Below, one piece after another: positions 9,537 to 20,221 of a stretch of 64,000 nucleotides of DNA. Within the stretch, counting starts at the first letter, position 1. Each line of letters opens with the position of its first letter. The translations under genes and the position numbers were made by a program. The notes under the pieces were generated by a model that ran no database searches, was not told the origin of the DNA, and saw only the letters and a list, made by a program, of their open reading frames with translations. The DNA is from Parietichytrium sp. I65-24A (lineage: Eukaryota > Sar > Bigyra > Thraustochytrida > Thraustochytriidae): assembly GCA_012862575.1 (NCBI GenBank), contig BLSF01000010.1, positions 124,001-188,000 on the forward strand. The letters run 5' to 3'.

Positions 9537-11435
9537 ATGAACCGGTACAAGGCGATGAGCCAGCTGGGGGACGGCACGTACGGGAGCGTGCAGAAAGCTG
9601 TGAATATTAGCACCGGGGAGGTGGTTGCGATCAAGAAGATGAAAAAGATGTTTACGAGCTGGAACGAGTGCATGCAGCTGAGGGAGGTGCAGTCGCTCAA
9701 AAAGCTGAATCACCCGAATATTGTCAAGCTCAAGGAGGTCATTCGAGAGAACGACGAGCTCTTTTTCGTCTTCGAGTACATGTCGGAGAACTTGTACGAG
9801 ACCATGAAGAACAGAACCAAGCTTATTCCGGAGGCGACAATCCGCAATATGATCTATCAGATACTTCAGGGACTGGCCTTCATGCATAAATTTGGATTCT
9901 TTCACCGCGACATTAAACCTGAAAATTTGCTCTGCAAGGGAGAACAGGTCAAGATTGCAGATTTTGGTCTGGCTCGCGAAATTCGGTCTCGCCCGCCTTT
10001 CACTGAATATGTATCCACGCGCTGGTACCGAGCGCCGGAGGTCCTCTTGCGATCCACTTCGTACAACTCTCCGATTGACCTTTGGGCAGTTGGAACTATC
10101 ATGGCGGAGCTGTTTACTTTGCGACCTCTATTCCCTGGTGTCTCCGAGCCTGACGAGCTGTACAAGATTTGTAGTGTCCTGGGCTCTCCGTCGAATTCAT
10201 CGTGGCCGGAAGGTATGAAGCTTGCCGCTGCAATGAATTATAAATTTCCTCAATTTGTAGCCACCCAGCTGGAGCAGCTCATCCCTCAGGCGTCTGCAGA
10301 AGCTATTGATTTGATGAAAGAGCTTCTGCACTACGACCCAATGAAGCGGCCCACGGCCTCTCAGGCATTGCAACACCCGTTCTTCCAGAAGAATCTTCGC
10401 ATCCCTTCACCGCTTCCAACGCCCGCAATGGAAGGTGCCCCTTCGAGCCTCAGCGAGGAGTCGTCCAAGGAAAATTCTCGCGCCAACTCGTCTGCTCAGG
10501 ACAATAACGACCATATCAAATTTTCTAGCCCAAGCGCTCCACAGGCACTGGAAAGCAACCAGGGCGGAGAAAGCACCCCGTCTTTTGGCACGATGCCAAT
10601 TTCAGCGTCGGGTGGCGATGCGGGCTCGAATGCTGGCAACAAGCCAGCATCGAGTAAGCCTTATTCTGGTTTTGGTTCCTCTAGTTCCTCTTCGTCAAAG
10701 ACGTCTCCCTACGGAAAAGCAGGAATCGAGAACGAGAGCAACGCTCCCAATTTCGGATTTTCGGGGGTCTCTAAACTCGGGAGTAGCAATTACTCGAGCG
10801 CATCTCCTGCTACATTGACAGGGTCCGCGTTTAACAAGAGCAGCTACACAGGTTCTGGCTTCGGCAGGTCGCAGGTGGTTCCCTCGTCAACTGCAGGCAA
10901 CGCCGCAACAAGCAACACAATGGGATACGCCGGCGGGATCGCCAACAATAATGGTAGTAGTAGTAACAGCAGTCTCGGGAGCACGAATAACTTTGGTGCC
11001 GGGCACTCGAGTTCAGCCACAGGAGGCTTTGGCTCCTCTGGATCTGGACACGGGGGTCTTTCAGCCTCAGAATTGTCGTCAGCCAACACCTCGAAGAGCA
11101 CCTCGATACCAACTTCGTCCTACCCATCAAGCTTCAGTTCACCAAATAAGTATTCCACCAACCCGTCATCATTTGCTCGGACGGGGGGCTTTGGTGGCGC
11201 AAGTGGAGCTGGCGGTTTTGCAGGCACCAGTAAATTTTCTCGAAACGGAGGTGGAGCTTTCACGAAAGCAGCGAGCAACATGTTTGCTCCGACGAAAATG
11301 CAGCCAAACAGCGGCGGAGGAACCTATCAGGGAAGGACGTTTCAGAGCACGTCTCAAACGCTTGGGTCTATCACCAACGGTTCCACTGGACAGTCTGCAT
11401 ACACTGGCACTGGCTTCGGCAGACATAAATTTTGA
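9537..11435 (+). CDS. MAK/RCK-family ciliary protein kinase
   Basis: 632 residues, one exon, ATG in context. The N-terminal kinase domain (about 4-285) has the Gly loop GDGTYGSV, catalytic Lys33 (VAIKKM), His123-Arg-Asp125, Asp142-Phe-Gly, and a TEY dual-phosphorylation site at 156-158 followed by [17 protein letters not shown] hallmarks and the Tx[10 protein letters not shown] sequence place it in the MAK/ICK/MOK (RCK) group, whose members control intraflagellar transport turnaround and cilium length in animals, algae and trypanosomatids. The tail (about 300-632) is Ser/Gly/Asn-rich and disordered with many FG dipeptides. It carries a duplicated motif YTG(S/T)GFGR at 437-444 and 622-629, the second almost at the C-terminus. 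Kinase identity is firm; MAK versus CDK-like subgroup is fairly sure. Confidence 0.93.
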   Translation: MNRYKAMSQLGDGTYGSVQKAVNISTGEVVAIKKMKKMFTSWNECMQLREVQSLKKLNHPNIVKLKEVIRENDELFFVFEYMSENLYETMKNRTKLIPEATIRNMIYQILQGLAFMHKFGFFHRDIKPENLLCKGEQVKIADFGLAREIRSRPPFTEYVSTRWYRAPEVLLRSTSYNSPIDLWAVGTIMAELFTLRPLFPGVSEPDELYKICSVLGSPSNSSWPEGMKLAAAMNYKFPQFVATQLEQLIPQASAEAIDLMKELLHYDPMKRPTASQALQHPFFQKNLRIPSPLPTPAMEGAPSSLSEESSKENSRANSSAQDNNDHIKFSSPSAPQALESNQGGESTPSFGTMPISASGGDAGSNAGNKPASSKPYSGFGSSSSSSSKTSPYGKAGIENESNAPNFGFSGVSKLGSSNYSSASPATLTGSAFNKSSYTGSGFGRSQVVPSSTAGNAATSNTMGYAGGIANNNGSSSNSSLGSTNNFGAGHSSSATGGFGSSGSGHGGLSASELSSANTSKSTSIPTSSYPSSFSSPNKYSTNPSSFARTGGFGGASGAGGFAGTSKFSRNGGGAFTKAASNMFAPTKMQPNSGGGTYQGRTFQSTSQTLGSITNGSTGQSAYTGTGFGRHKF

Positions 11436-11823
11436 TTGACTCAATTGTGTGTATCATACAAAATAAACGAAAATTCAAACTGATAATAAGCGAGTGTCCA
11501 TGGGCAAAACAGGCTTTCCAGGAGTTCTCCTGGTTGCTTTGTTTCCTTTTCTTCCATCTCTTCCATCGCACAGGTCCAATACAATCGCATGATTGCTCTG
11601 CCCTCGATAAAGAAATCGAAAAACATGCAGATGCAGCATTGCTCTGCTGGATCTTGTCTTGAGAGATCCGAGGAGGATGAGATAGATAGCAAACAAGCGC
11701 CGACTTTTTATGGCGAATATCAAAGTGCTTTGTTGATTGAAATAGTCCATATGCATAGATTTGTTGGAACAAGAAAAAAAGATTTTCATTACTACCCTGT
11801 AGAGCTCGAGAGCCCAAAGATAA
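11436..11823. other. Convergent 3' intergenic region
   Basis: AT-rich spacer holding the 3' ends of the MAK-like kinase and RPS5 genes. No coding or RNA feature is seen. Confidence 0.5.
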
Positions 11824-12589
11824 TTAACGGTTAGCCTTTGCGACACGCTCAATCTCGTCCTTCTTCTTGATAGCGTAGCTGTTGGAAGATCCCTTGGAAG
11901 CGTTGATGATCTCATCAGCGAGGCACTCAGCGACGGTCTTAATGTTGCGGAAAGCAGCCTGGCGAGCTCCAATGGTGATGAGGTACAGAGCCTGGTTGAC
12001 GCGGCGGAAAGGGGACACATCAACAGCCTGGCGACGCACAATACCAGCGGATCCAACACGGGTGGAGTCCTCGCGTGGGCCAGCGTTCTGGACTGCGTTG
12101 ATGAGAACCTGCATTGGGTTCTGGTCGGTGAGGATGTAGATCATCTCAAGTGCGTGCTTGACGATGCGAAGAGCAAGAGCCTTCTTACCGGTGTTACGTC
12201 CGTGGAACATCATGCATGCTGCGAGACGCTCGACCAATGGGCACCTTCCCTTTCTGAAACGCTTCATCTGGTAGCGTCCAGCAGTGTGTGGGAGGTACAC
12301 GGCGCTGGAGTTATCAGCTGCCATGTAGTCGGACAGAGCGATGTCCGAGATGGACACCTCACTGAAGGACCTGTGAACCGTCATAAATCAGCAACAAACA
12401 TCGCGCCATCGCGTCGTCAGCAACCCATCTCCCAACCACTCCTCGTCCACATCACATCCAAATCCGGGCCATCCACACCGCCACAGCACGCAACCAAACC
12501 CACACCGACGCCGCCTGAACACACACACACACGCTCCTTTCGTGCACTCACCATTTGTTGAAGAGCTTCACCTCGTTTGCGATCGACAT
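11824..12589 (-). CDS. RPS5: 40S ribosomal protein S5 (uS7)
   Basis: Exons 12552-12589 and 11824-12370, with a 181-bp intron (GTGAGT...CAG), give 194 residues. The first exon encodes [13 protein letters not shown], whose VKLFNKW matches the conserved N-terminal KLFGKW of eukaryotic S5. The second supplies [10 protein letters not shown] and the rest of the uS7 fold, including the family signatures [34 protein letters not shown] and [24 protein letters not shown]. The protein binds the 3' major domain of 18S rRNA at the mRNA exit channel. Length and sequence agree well with eukaryotic cytosolic S5. The intron right after the short first exon is typical of ribosomal protein genes. It shares a divergent promoter gap with the UEV gene. 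Confidence 0.98.
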
Positions 12590-12682
12590 CTTGCCTGTCT
12601 GTGCTGCGTTCTCTCTGCCTCGCGCGCTGCTCTGACAAACCAACCAACTCAACCAACTCAACCAACTCAACCAACTAGGACG

Positions 12683-12713
<31 letters not shown>

Positions 12714-13471
12714 ATGTGTCTCTTTTTCTCTCTATCTCTCTCTCACTCTGTCTCTCTCTCTATCCGCCACTCTACCCATCACTCTAGTGATCGCTCACTC
12801 ACTCACTCTATGGCCCGCTACATCGCTCTAGCAATTAGTAGCGGAGGCTTAGTCCTCCTCACTGCCGCTCCTTTCTCGCCAATAAGTTGTTTTGACCACA
12901 CAAACCTACGCTCTAGCGGCGCTCAGCAGCCCGCTACCACCCCTCGTGGTGTAGGAGCGGCCATGGGAATGGGTAGAAGTAGGGATAGCGTGCCGGCTGG
13001 GAGCGGCGGTAGGGCTCCTTTCGCTCGAGCCAGTCAAATTTGGTGGAGTTTGCGCTGGTGGGGTGGGCTAGTGAAGGAATAGTGTTTGAGGTAGCAATGA
13101 CGGTGAGGGTGCTGGGAGAGTAGCGCAGAGCGTGATTCGAGGAAGAGACTGGGAACTCTGTCGTCCGCAGGAGAGCGAGGAGAGCGAGGGCAAGCCCTAC
13201 CCTAGTTTTGGGGAACGGAAGGAAGAGAACAGACCGTGTTCGCTGAGGTGACGTCAGACGTGACGCGAGCAGGAGATTTCCGAATTCTGATGTCTTTTTT
13301 CGGGGAATAAAGCGTTGAATTTTTGGAACATTTTCGAGGACTTAATTTGTCAGAACAGAATTGTGAACATTGGAAGTCAAAAGCAGAATTCAGAATTCAG
13401 CAAAGTGCGAATGCGAAATGCGCTTGTAGTGGGTTAGTGGGCGGAGGAACAGAAGAGACTTTGGAGGCAGA
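12590..13471. other. Divergent promoter region, RPS5 and UEV
   Basis: Contains a CCAACTCAA tandem repeat (12641-12676) followed by a CT dinucleotide tract (12688-12714, imperfect to about 12765), just upstream of the RPS5 start. A triple CAGAATT motif lies at 13384-13400. No gene is supported. Confidence 0.55.
12641..12765. repeat. CCAACTCAA and CT microsatellites
   Basis: Four or more CCAACTCAA units run directly into about 13 CT units and a longer imperfect CT-rich tail. On the RPS5 coding strand this is a purine (GA) tract in the proximal promoter, about 100 bp upstream of the ATG. Confidence 0.85.
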
Positions 13472-14388
13472 ATGGAGGACGAGACGATGGCCACGGTGAC
13501 CACTCTGCGGAACTACCGTTCCCAGAACATGAAGGATTATAAGATCATCGTCGAGTATAAGATGCTCAAAGACGTAAGTGCAGAGCGAGCGGGAGGCGGA
13601 ACGTAGAGGCTAAGGGTGCCGGAAGGGACAGAAGATGCTCACGCGCATGTTTGGGTGAATTGCAGGACGCTCCGAAAGGCATTTACCTGATGCCGGCCTT
13701 TGACAATCTTCGAGAGTATCATGGAGTCATCTTTGTGGAGGCAGGGTTGTACAGGGGTGGAATCTTCAAGTTCAAACTGGAGCTGCCGAACGCTTACCCA
13801 TCGGACGGAGCACGGCCGCGCGTAACGTTCTTCTCAAAGATGTTCCACCCCCTTGTCAATTCTGAAGGCGAGCTCGACCTGGTCACCAAATTTCAACAGT
13901 GGCGGACCGGAACGCATCACATTGCCACCGTGCTCAAGTACATCAAACAGATATTCTACCTTCGCAGCTACTCCTTAACAAACGCTGCGAACCAGCAAGC
14001 TGCTGATCTCTTTGACAAAAATGAGAACCTCTTCATGGCCCGCGTTGAGACCATTGTGGCCCTATCGAAAGACCGCCGTTTTCTTTCGGATCCGAACTCC
14101 ACCATAAAATTCGCAGAGCATAATGTGCAACACGACGTTATCTTGCAGCGCATCCTGCAAAGCGCGAAGGCAAAGGAAGAGGCCGGCGCCAGATCCTCAA
14201 GCAGCAAAGTTAACAATCAAGTGTCGCCATCGAAGCAGAGCCGAACTGGAGAGTCACTGGACTCTGCGGAGGCCGCTCCTTCTGACGAGCAGGAAGATCT
14301 TTTGTTGGACGGCGAGCCAATGTTGCTCGACCCAGTCTCTAATGTACATGGTAGCGCGAAAAGAGGGGAGGAGGAAGAGCTCTTATAG
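13472..14388 (+). CDS. FTS/AKTIP-like ubiquitin E2 variant
   Basis: Exons 13472-13573 and 13666-14388 (92-bp intron, GTAAGT...TTGCAG) give 274 residues. The UBC fold spans about residues 20-180: YKIIVEYKMLKDAPKGIYLMP, HGVIFVEAGLYRGGIFKF, NAYPSDGARPRVTF and FHPLVNSEGELDL. These match the FTS/AKTIP family block by block (for example GVIFIRHGLYQDGVFKF and CPRLVFDIPVFHPLVD in human AKTIP, from memory). The E2 catalytic Cys is absent: the HPxV stretch leads into GELDL where active E2s have a Cys, as expected for a UEV. FTS works with Hook proteins and FHIP in dynein-driven endosome transport. The C-terminal 80 residues are Ser/acidic and unstructured. Confidence 0.88.
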
Positions 14389-14645
14389 CGTTCGTTCTGG
14401 AGCAAGCTCTCTAATTTTCTTTCCCCCCATTTCTCACGATTCCAGATGAAATTTTGAAGCTTCTCTTCCGAAGCGTTGTTCTGGATAAATTTTATTGGTG
14501 TCCTGGTGTTAGCAGTTAAAATTATGGATGGACAAAAACAAATCTTTCTCGTGTATGAACAACAAGAAAGCCTTCGACTTTTCATGCTCATTTTTGAATT
14601 TGAGAAAACCAAGTCCTTTTCAGAATTTAGATTACGCTACGAGAC

Positions 14646-15761
14646 TTAGCTCAGGATATGCATGGACTTTATCTCTATAAATTCAATGAGACCCTCAAAG
14701 CCATTGCGTTCATGCGGAGCTTTATGCATCCTGTCTACAACTTCTATCCCCTTCACAACGCGCCCAAAGCAGGTGTCCGCCTCTTCGGGCAAGTCATATG
14801 ATCCTTGCCCCCCAGGGCCGTGATTCCGTGTGTTGTCGACCGTGGAGATGTAAAAGTCTGGTCCTCCTGGTCTTCCCGCGAGGCTACAAGTACAACAAGT
14901 TAGAAACTCTGAAATGAAAACAAAAAGAAAAACTATAGAAGGGCAGCGACCCTTCTCACCAGTGCGCACTTACCCAATAGTGTACTTGACGTGTGGGTAC
15001 TTGGCGCTGTACTCTTGATATGGTATGGATTCTAGTTGGTATGGCATCTCTTTGAAGCGACGGTGCAGGTACTTTTTCTGTGGAGATTGAGGGGAGGCCT
15101 GAAGCACGTGATGCGCGTTGCGAATGAACGAACAACCATTCCATAAACCTGCGTCCACTTGAGAGAGAAAGTAAAGAACCCCTGTCGGGACGAGGCTCGA
15201 TGGGGCCATTTCCAAGATGATCTCGCCTTCCTCAGGCCCTCCCATGCTTTCCGGAAATCCTACAACCATCTTTACCTGGTAAGGCTCCTTGTCACCGAAT
15301 TTGCGCTTTAAAAGATCTCTGCTGAGCAACGAAATAGCATTGGTGGTTCTCGACAGCGAGGCAACCATCGCCGCATCTCGCTTTAGCAGTTTTTTCTTCT
15401 CGTTTTCAAAGTCGTCCTGCTTACTGCTAAGTTGCACTTTTGACTCCAGCCTTTTGAGCTCCGACCTGGCGCTTTCCAGTTCTTGTTGTTTGCGCTCCAA
15501 CCTCATTTCCAACTGTTTGACCCTCGTTGCCAGCAGCTTTGCAGATTCTGGGCCGTTGTCGTCAACGCTCTCCGCGAACGTGAGCTTATCTTCCACACCG
15601 GCATCTGCTCTCGTTGCACTCCCTGACCCACGAGTCCACGTCAGCACCAAGGCGCAAAGCATGAACAACGCCAGCGCCACTACACCCAATGCCAACTTGC
15701 GTTCCCCCTGCCACCAGCCGCCGTGGCCTCTACGCACCCGTCTCTGTGTTGAGAATGCCAT
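14646..15761 (-). CDS. Membrane-anchored cyclophilin-like protein
   Basis: Exons 14974-15761 and 14646-14883 (90-bp intron, GTAAGT...TTGTAG) give 341 residues. A short basic N-terminus precedes one membrane segment (23-42), so the topology is probably type II with a lumenal C-terminus. A coiled coil follows (about 75-125). The C-terminal half is a divergent cyclophilin-type fold: NGCSFIRNAHHVLQ at 208-221 aligns with the cyclophilin FHR...Q active-site strand, and the second exon gives PGGPDFYIST, NHGPGGQG and ADTCFGRVVKGIEVVDRM, the usual CypA-like C-terminal blocks. The active-site Phe-x-Arg and Gln seem kept, but the loop between them is altered, so isomerase activity is uncertain. A Golgi or ER location is inferred from the anchor. 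Confidence 0.8.
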
Positions 15762-17125
15762 CCTTGTGTTGACGCCTTTTCAATCTTCACGCCAGTCTCG
15801 TCTCTTCGTCTCCTCGTCTCCTCGCCGCTTCCAAGCTCGCGTTATTTATCTCCCAACTCGTCGTGGGAAAGCTCAAATGATACACGGCTCTCTCGGACAG
15901 GTGCTGACTTGCACGCCCAGCTCTGCTCCCACGCACTTTCAAAGTTCAACTTTCCGGATCGCACAACCTTTTCGAACGAGCGATAGTTAAACTATGAGAA
16001 ACTCACCGCTGCCTCTCGGCACGTATGTCTTTGTGTCTCCGTGTCTCTGTCACTGTCCCTGTGTGAGTTTGTGCATATGCACAATATGCACAATATGCAC
16101 AATATGCACCAAACCTGTTAGTTGCCAATTAGAAGATCGCGTACGAGTACCAGGTCCCGCGTCTTGCGGACGCTTCCAAATTAGCCGATCCGATGGAATT
16201 CGGCAATTTCTTCTTCTTTTTTCCCCCCAACTTGGCTCCAATATTTCCAATATCCGGAGAATCCCGAGCCAGCGGGTGTTAGTGGCTACCTACCCCCTCG
16301 ACTAACTCCCGCTCACTACGGAGGTGTTAGTACTTTCTACGTATGTCGCACTGTATCCCGTTGTTGGGAGAAATCTTTAGCAATCCGTCCTCGGTCTGGT
16401 AGCAGAAATGCGAACGGACGGTATAGCGTGTAAGGAAATGGACATAAGAGGGTGGAGGACAACGTCGTACCGGAACGCGAGGCATCGGCAAAAGTGGTGG
16501 TTTTGTAAAACCTGTGCTCGGCTATTTTGGAACTGAGAGAGTCCCCGCCACAAAGAAAGAAGAAGAAAGAAGAAAGAAGAGGGAAGGGGAGGGGAGAGCT
16601 AGCGCGTCCGCTACAGTAATGAGTATACGAAAAGTGTCCTCGGCGAGTACACACGCGATCATCCCGATATTCGAAGAGCCAAACGCGCTGGAGATCCGGT
16701 GATGGGGCTTGCACCACGTCGCTCAATACTTGTATCGCCGCACGTGCACTGGGAGCTTCCCGAGGCGTACGTCAAAAACACCGAAAGTGTCCTCGAGTAC
16801 TGAACGGCGAAAGGCGCATAGGCTGCTGCGGAACGCCCGCGCAAAGCGAGGGTTAGGTTAGGTTAGCCGAATATATAAAAATCAAGGAGCTCAAAAAGTC
16901 GTCCTTAGAAGGCGAAACCGTGGATGAAACGGAGAAGCGCGCAATTGGAAGTGGGCGATAGTATAAAGTATATAGTATATCGCATGCAGTGAAGCAGTGA
17001 AGAGCTGCAGTGCTGGTGATTGTTGATTGTTGATTGTTGATTCTCTCAGATAGACTTGAGACTTGCATCGAAGGTAGTCTGGAAGGAGGTGTTTATCGAG
17101 TGTTGCGACGATTGAGGTGGCGAAA
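15762..17125. other. Divergent promoter region
   Basis: 1.36 kb between the cyclophilin-like and CEP72-like genes. It has an (ACAATATGC)n microsatellite at 16074-16109 and a telomere-like GGTTAGGTTAGGTTAG run at about 16851-16866. Frames on the minus strand at 16337-16844 lack protein features. Confidence 0.5.
16850..16866 (+). repeat. Interstitial TTAGG-like repeat
   Basis: Three perfect GGTTA units in a row (GGTTAGGTTAGGTTAG), telomere-like but short. Confidence 0.7.
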
Positions 17126-18750
17126 ATGGCCGAAGATGCGGTTTACAAAGCGTGCGCACAGAAGGGTAAGAAAGAGGCAATTCAGGAGCTCTCTCTTCAA
17201 AGGTGAGTATTGTGGATCGGCATAGCGGGAGGACTGTTTGTTGTTGCGGAGCACCTAACGTGTCAATTGTTGGAACTGGGATCGGATGTAGGCAGCAGAT
17301 TCGGCAGCTGGGGAATTCTCTACTGGGCTTCACGGGACTAGTTTCGTTAGATCTGTCGCGCAATTCACTGGTGAGCCTTGCCGGGCTTGAAAAGCTGGCG
17401 AGCCTTGAGATCTTGAGCGCCTATATGAACGCAATTCTGGATCCAAGGGAGGTGCAAAGGCTTTCTGCGAACGAAAATTTGCGCCGGCTAGACCTTCGGC
17501 TCAACCCTGTAGTACGTGCAAAGCACTATCGCGCCTTTGTGCTACAGCAGCTGGGTGATCGCCTCCAAGTTCTCGACGAGCAGCAGGTAATGCCCTACGA
17601 GTTGAGAAAGGCCGCTGAAATGCCTGAACTCTCACATCTCGATCTTCGGAGCGATGATGATGATGATGATGATGATGACGATGATGAGGACGAGGACGAG
17701 GGCAATGGCAATGGCGACTCTGTACAAAATGACGCGGATAGTAAAGTTCAGCAAGTAGATGTGCAGAGCTCAGAGCTCCATTCCCATTCCAGAAGTTCGA
17801 GTCGTGGCAGCGCCACCGCAGAGAATCAAAGGTCTCTTCATCTGTCTGGCCGAGATGCACAGGATAAGCGCGTGTCGAAAGACGACGATCTAGTGTATTC
17901 GGACACGTCTAGCCAAGAAGAGACGCAAGATCCACTCGAAACTCTCTCTGTAGAGGTTGACCAGGCCAGGTCCGTTCGCGAGATAAATGCTAAAGCCAAA
18001 GTGGATCAAATGAAGCATTCTGTCTTTAGCCCCATGGACGGGGTTGAACTGGCACTTGAGCTCAATTCTTTACTTAACGAAAAGACCACGGCAAGAGGTG
18101 TCGACCATCGGCCGGAGAGCTCAGATGAAGACGACGAGGACGACGGCCATGCCGACGATGATGGGGACGATGACGAGGATGGAGAGTATGGCACTCGAGC
18201 GGACTCGAGCATGAGTGGAGAATTTTCCTTGGATGAGGCCCTTTTATCTGTACTCAAGTTTGCTCGCCGGATGGAAACTCCAATTGGGCGAAGTGAGTGG
18301 GAAGATACGATGGACGAGCTTAACAGCAAGCTGATTCAGCTTGTCACTTGCCGTAAGCGCGAGAAGTTGGAGCAAGAATCGCTCAAAGCTGAACAGAAAA
18401 GGCTCGCTGAAGATAGAGCTCGGCTGGAAAGCAAGTGCCAGGAAAAAGACCGCACCATCTCCAAGCAAATGGACAAGATCGGTGAGCTTGAAGGCAGAGT
18501 GGACCGCATGTTGGGAGAGCAGAGAAAGCATGAGGCTGATGAGCGCGACAGCATGCTCTCGAAGGTACCAACGATGCTGATGGAGGCTCACAAGCAACTG
18601 ATTGAGTCAAATCGGGCTCTTCTTGCTGAGCTTGGCCAAGTAAAGGCCGCGTATCGAAGTGACGAGCAGCGGTGGCGCGTAAATTTTGAAAGGCTGCGCA
18701 TGCTCAACAGCAACTCACCGGAGGACTACATCGAAGATCGTAGGCCTTAG
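17126..18750 (+). CDS. CEP72/LRRC36-like centrosomal LRR protein
   Basis: Exons 17126-17202 and 17292-18750 (89-bp intron, GTGAGT...TGTAG) give 511 residues. The retained intron is also open, but splicing gives MAEDAVYKAC...LQRQQIRQLG, a better N-terminus. Residues about 27-130 are leucine-rich repeats plus cap: TGLVSLDLSRNSLVSLAGLE and LRRLDLRLNPVV. These match the CEP72/LRRC36 LRR block (SLDLSRNSLVSLEG, DFRLNPVVK in human CEP72, from memory). A run of Asp/Glu starts at residue 147, followed by acidic Ser-rich sequence. A C-terminal coiled coil spans about 365-500. CEP72 sits at centriolar satellites and supports microtubule nucleation and ciliogenesis. This fits an organism with basal bodies. 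The LRR call is firm; CEP72 orthology is likely. Confidence 0.85.
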
Positions 18751-19072
18751 AGAAACAAACTTTGTTTCTTGCCTGGGCATTCGTCCTTTTGAAAATCGAA
18801 GAAAATATATATTATTTCTTACTCCTTACTTTTCTTCTCCCGTCTCATTTTGGAGATGGAAGTGGCGCCCTTCTGCTCTTGTATCATCAATCAATCCAGC
18901 TAAAACAACCAATATGAAATACGACGCGAAAAGAGGACGGCAACTGTTTTCATACATTTGAGTATTTGTTTCTCCACACACGAGAGCGAGGCAAAGAGAG
19001 ACTAGGTCAGTCAGTCAACAGGATCGGGGACCCCTTGTCGTGATTTAGGTTCTTGACGCAGTACCAAACATA
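18751..19072. other. Convergent 3' intergenic region
   Basis: A 322-bp spacer between two convergent genes. No feature is seen beyond an AT-rich 3' untranslated character. Confidence 0.5.
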
Positions 19073-20221
19073 TCAGGAACTTCTGGCGAGAGAATTTGCC
19101 AAGACTGCCCCTGCCAAAGCTGCAGCTCCAGCAACTGCTAGGACGGTTGTGACAGATACGCGTGCGTTAATGACCTTGGTCGCTGGCGAGAGAGTAAAAA
19201 GTTTCGGTTCTGGGTACGAGTTCTTGTGCATAAACTCAGCAATGAGAACAGCGTTGAGAGCAGCGCCTCGGAGAAGCTGATCCCCGCAAACGAATAGGTC
19301 AATGCCGTGCGACCCATACACGAGGCTCTGGCGAATCCTTCCTGCCTCCACATCATATTTCCCAGAGGCATTCAGAGGCATTGGATACTTCTTTTCCTCG
19401 GGCTTGTCCACGAGCTCGACGCCCTCTGCCTCATCGATAAGCTTCTGAACTTGTGGGACGGAGACAGGCAAATGTGTCTCGATGGAGATTGCCTCGGCGT
19501 GTGCGCGCAGTGTTGGTATGCGAACGCATGTGCAGCTGACGTTGATGTCGTCACAAGCAAAAATCTTTCGAGTCTCCCACACGACTTTCATCTCCTCGCG
19601 GGTGTATTGGTTTGACTGGAAGCTATCGATTTGAGGGATAACGTTGAACATAAGTGGGTGAGCGAAGAATTTGACCTCCATGGCCTCATGCTTGCAGTGT
19701 GACCTAGCCTGAGCCTCGAGCTCTTGCATTCCTTCCGCGCCAGCTCCACTTGCAGCTTGATACGTGGACATAATGAGAGTCTTGATACCAAACTGCTGGT
19801 GAATTGGCCAAAGTGCCATTGCAGCAATAGCGGTGGTGCAGTTCGGGTTCGCAATCAGCTTTGCGCCTTTGGCGGCGTAGCCGTTGATTTCCGGGATCAC
19901 GAGCGGCACCGCTGGGTCGTAGCGGAAAGCCGACGAGTTGTCAATGACTACTGGCCCAAGAGCAGCAATCTTTGGTGCAAACTCTTTCGCAAAGTCGCCT
20001 GACACTGCCATGAACACATAGTCCAGGCCCTTGACCTTGTCCAGGGAGAACACCTCCACTTGCACCAGCCCAAGAGGTGTCTCCAGGCTCTTTCCCGCTG
20101 ACCTTTCCGAGGCAAACAGCGCCAGCTTGCTCACGCCGCCCAGCTGCTTTTGCCTGTCTGCCAAGACCTTTACTAGCTCCTCGCCAACCGCGCCGGTGGC
20201 GCCAACGATACCGACCTTCAT
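19073..20221 (-). CDS. Aspartate-semialdehyde dehydrogenase
   Basis: 382 residues from the ATG at 20221 (a longer frame would need TTG). Converts beta-aspartyl phosphate to aspartate semialdehyde with NADPH, the branch point to threonine, methionine and, by the diaminopimelate route, lysine. It opens with MKVGIVGATGAVGEELV (Rossmann NADP site). The catalytic Cys is Cys128 in NPNCTTAIA and the active-site His is His241 in PTLRAHAEAISIE. GDQLLRGAALNAVLIAE ends the family core. This is the bacterial/plant-type enzyme. Unusually, about 40 residues follow the core and include a hydrophobic segment (SVTTVLAVAGAAALAGAVLA) ending nine residues or so from the C-terminus, which looks like a tail anchor. 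No plastid or mitochondrial presequence is visible. Confidence 0.93.
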   Translation of the reverse strand: MKVGIVGATGAVGEELVKVLADRQKQLGGVSKLALFASERSAGKSLETPLGLVQVEVFSLDKVKGLDYVFMAVSGDFAKEFAPKIAALGPVVIDNSSAFRYDPAVPLVIPEINGYAAKGAKLIANPNCTTAIAAMALWPIHQQFGIKTLIMSTYQAASGAGAEGMQELEAQARSHCKHEAMEVKFFAHPLMFNVIPQIDSFQSNQYTREEMKVVWETRKIFACDDINVSCTCVRIPTLRAHAEAISIETHLPVSVPQVQKLIDEAEGVELVDKPEEKKYPMPLNASGKYDVEAGRIRQSLVYGSHGIDLFVCGDQLLRGAALNAVLIAEFMHKNSYPEPKLFTLSPATKVINARVSVTTVLAVAGAAALAGAVLANSLARSS

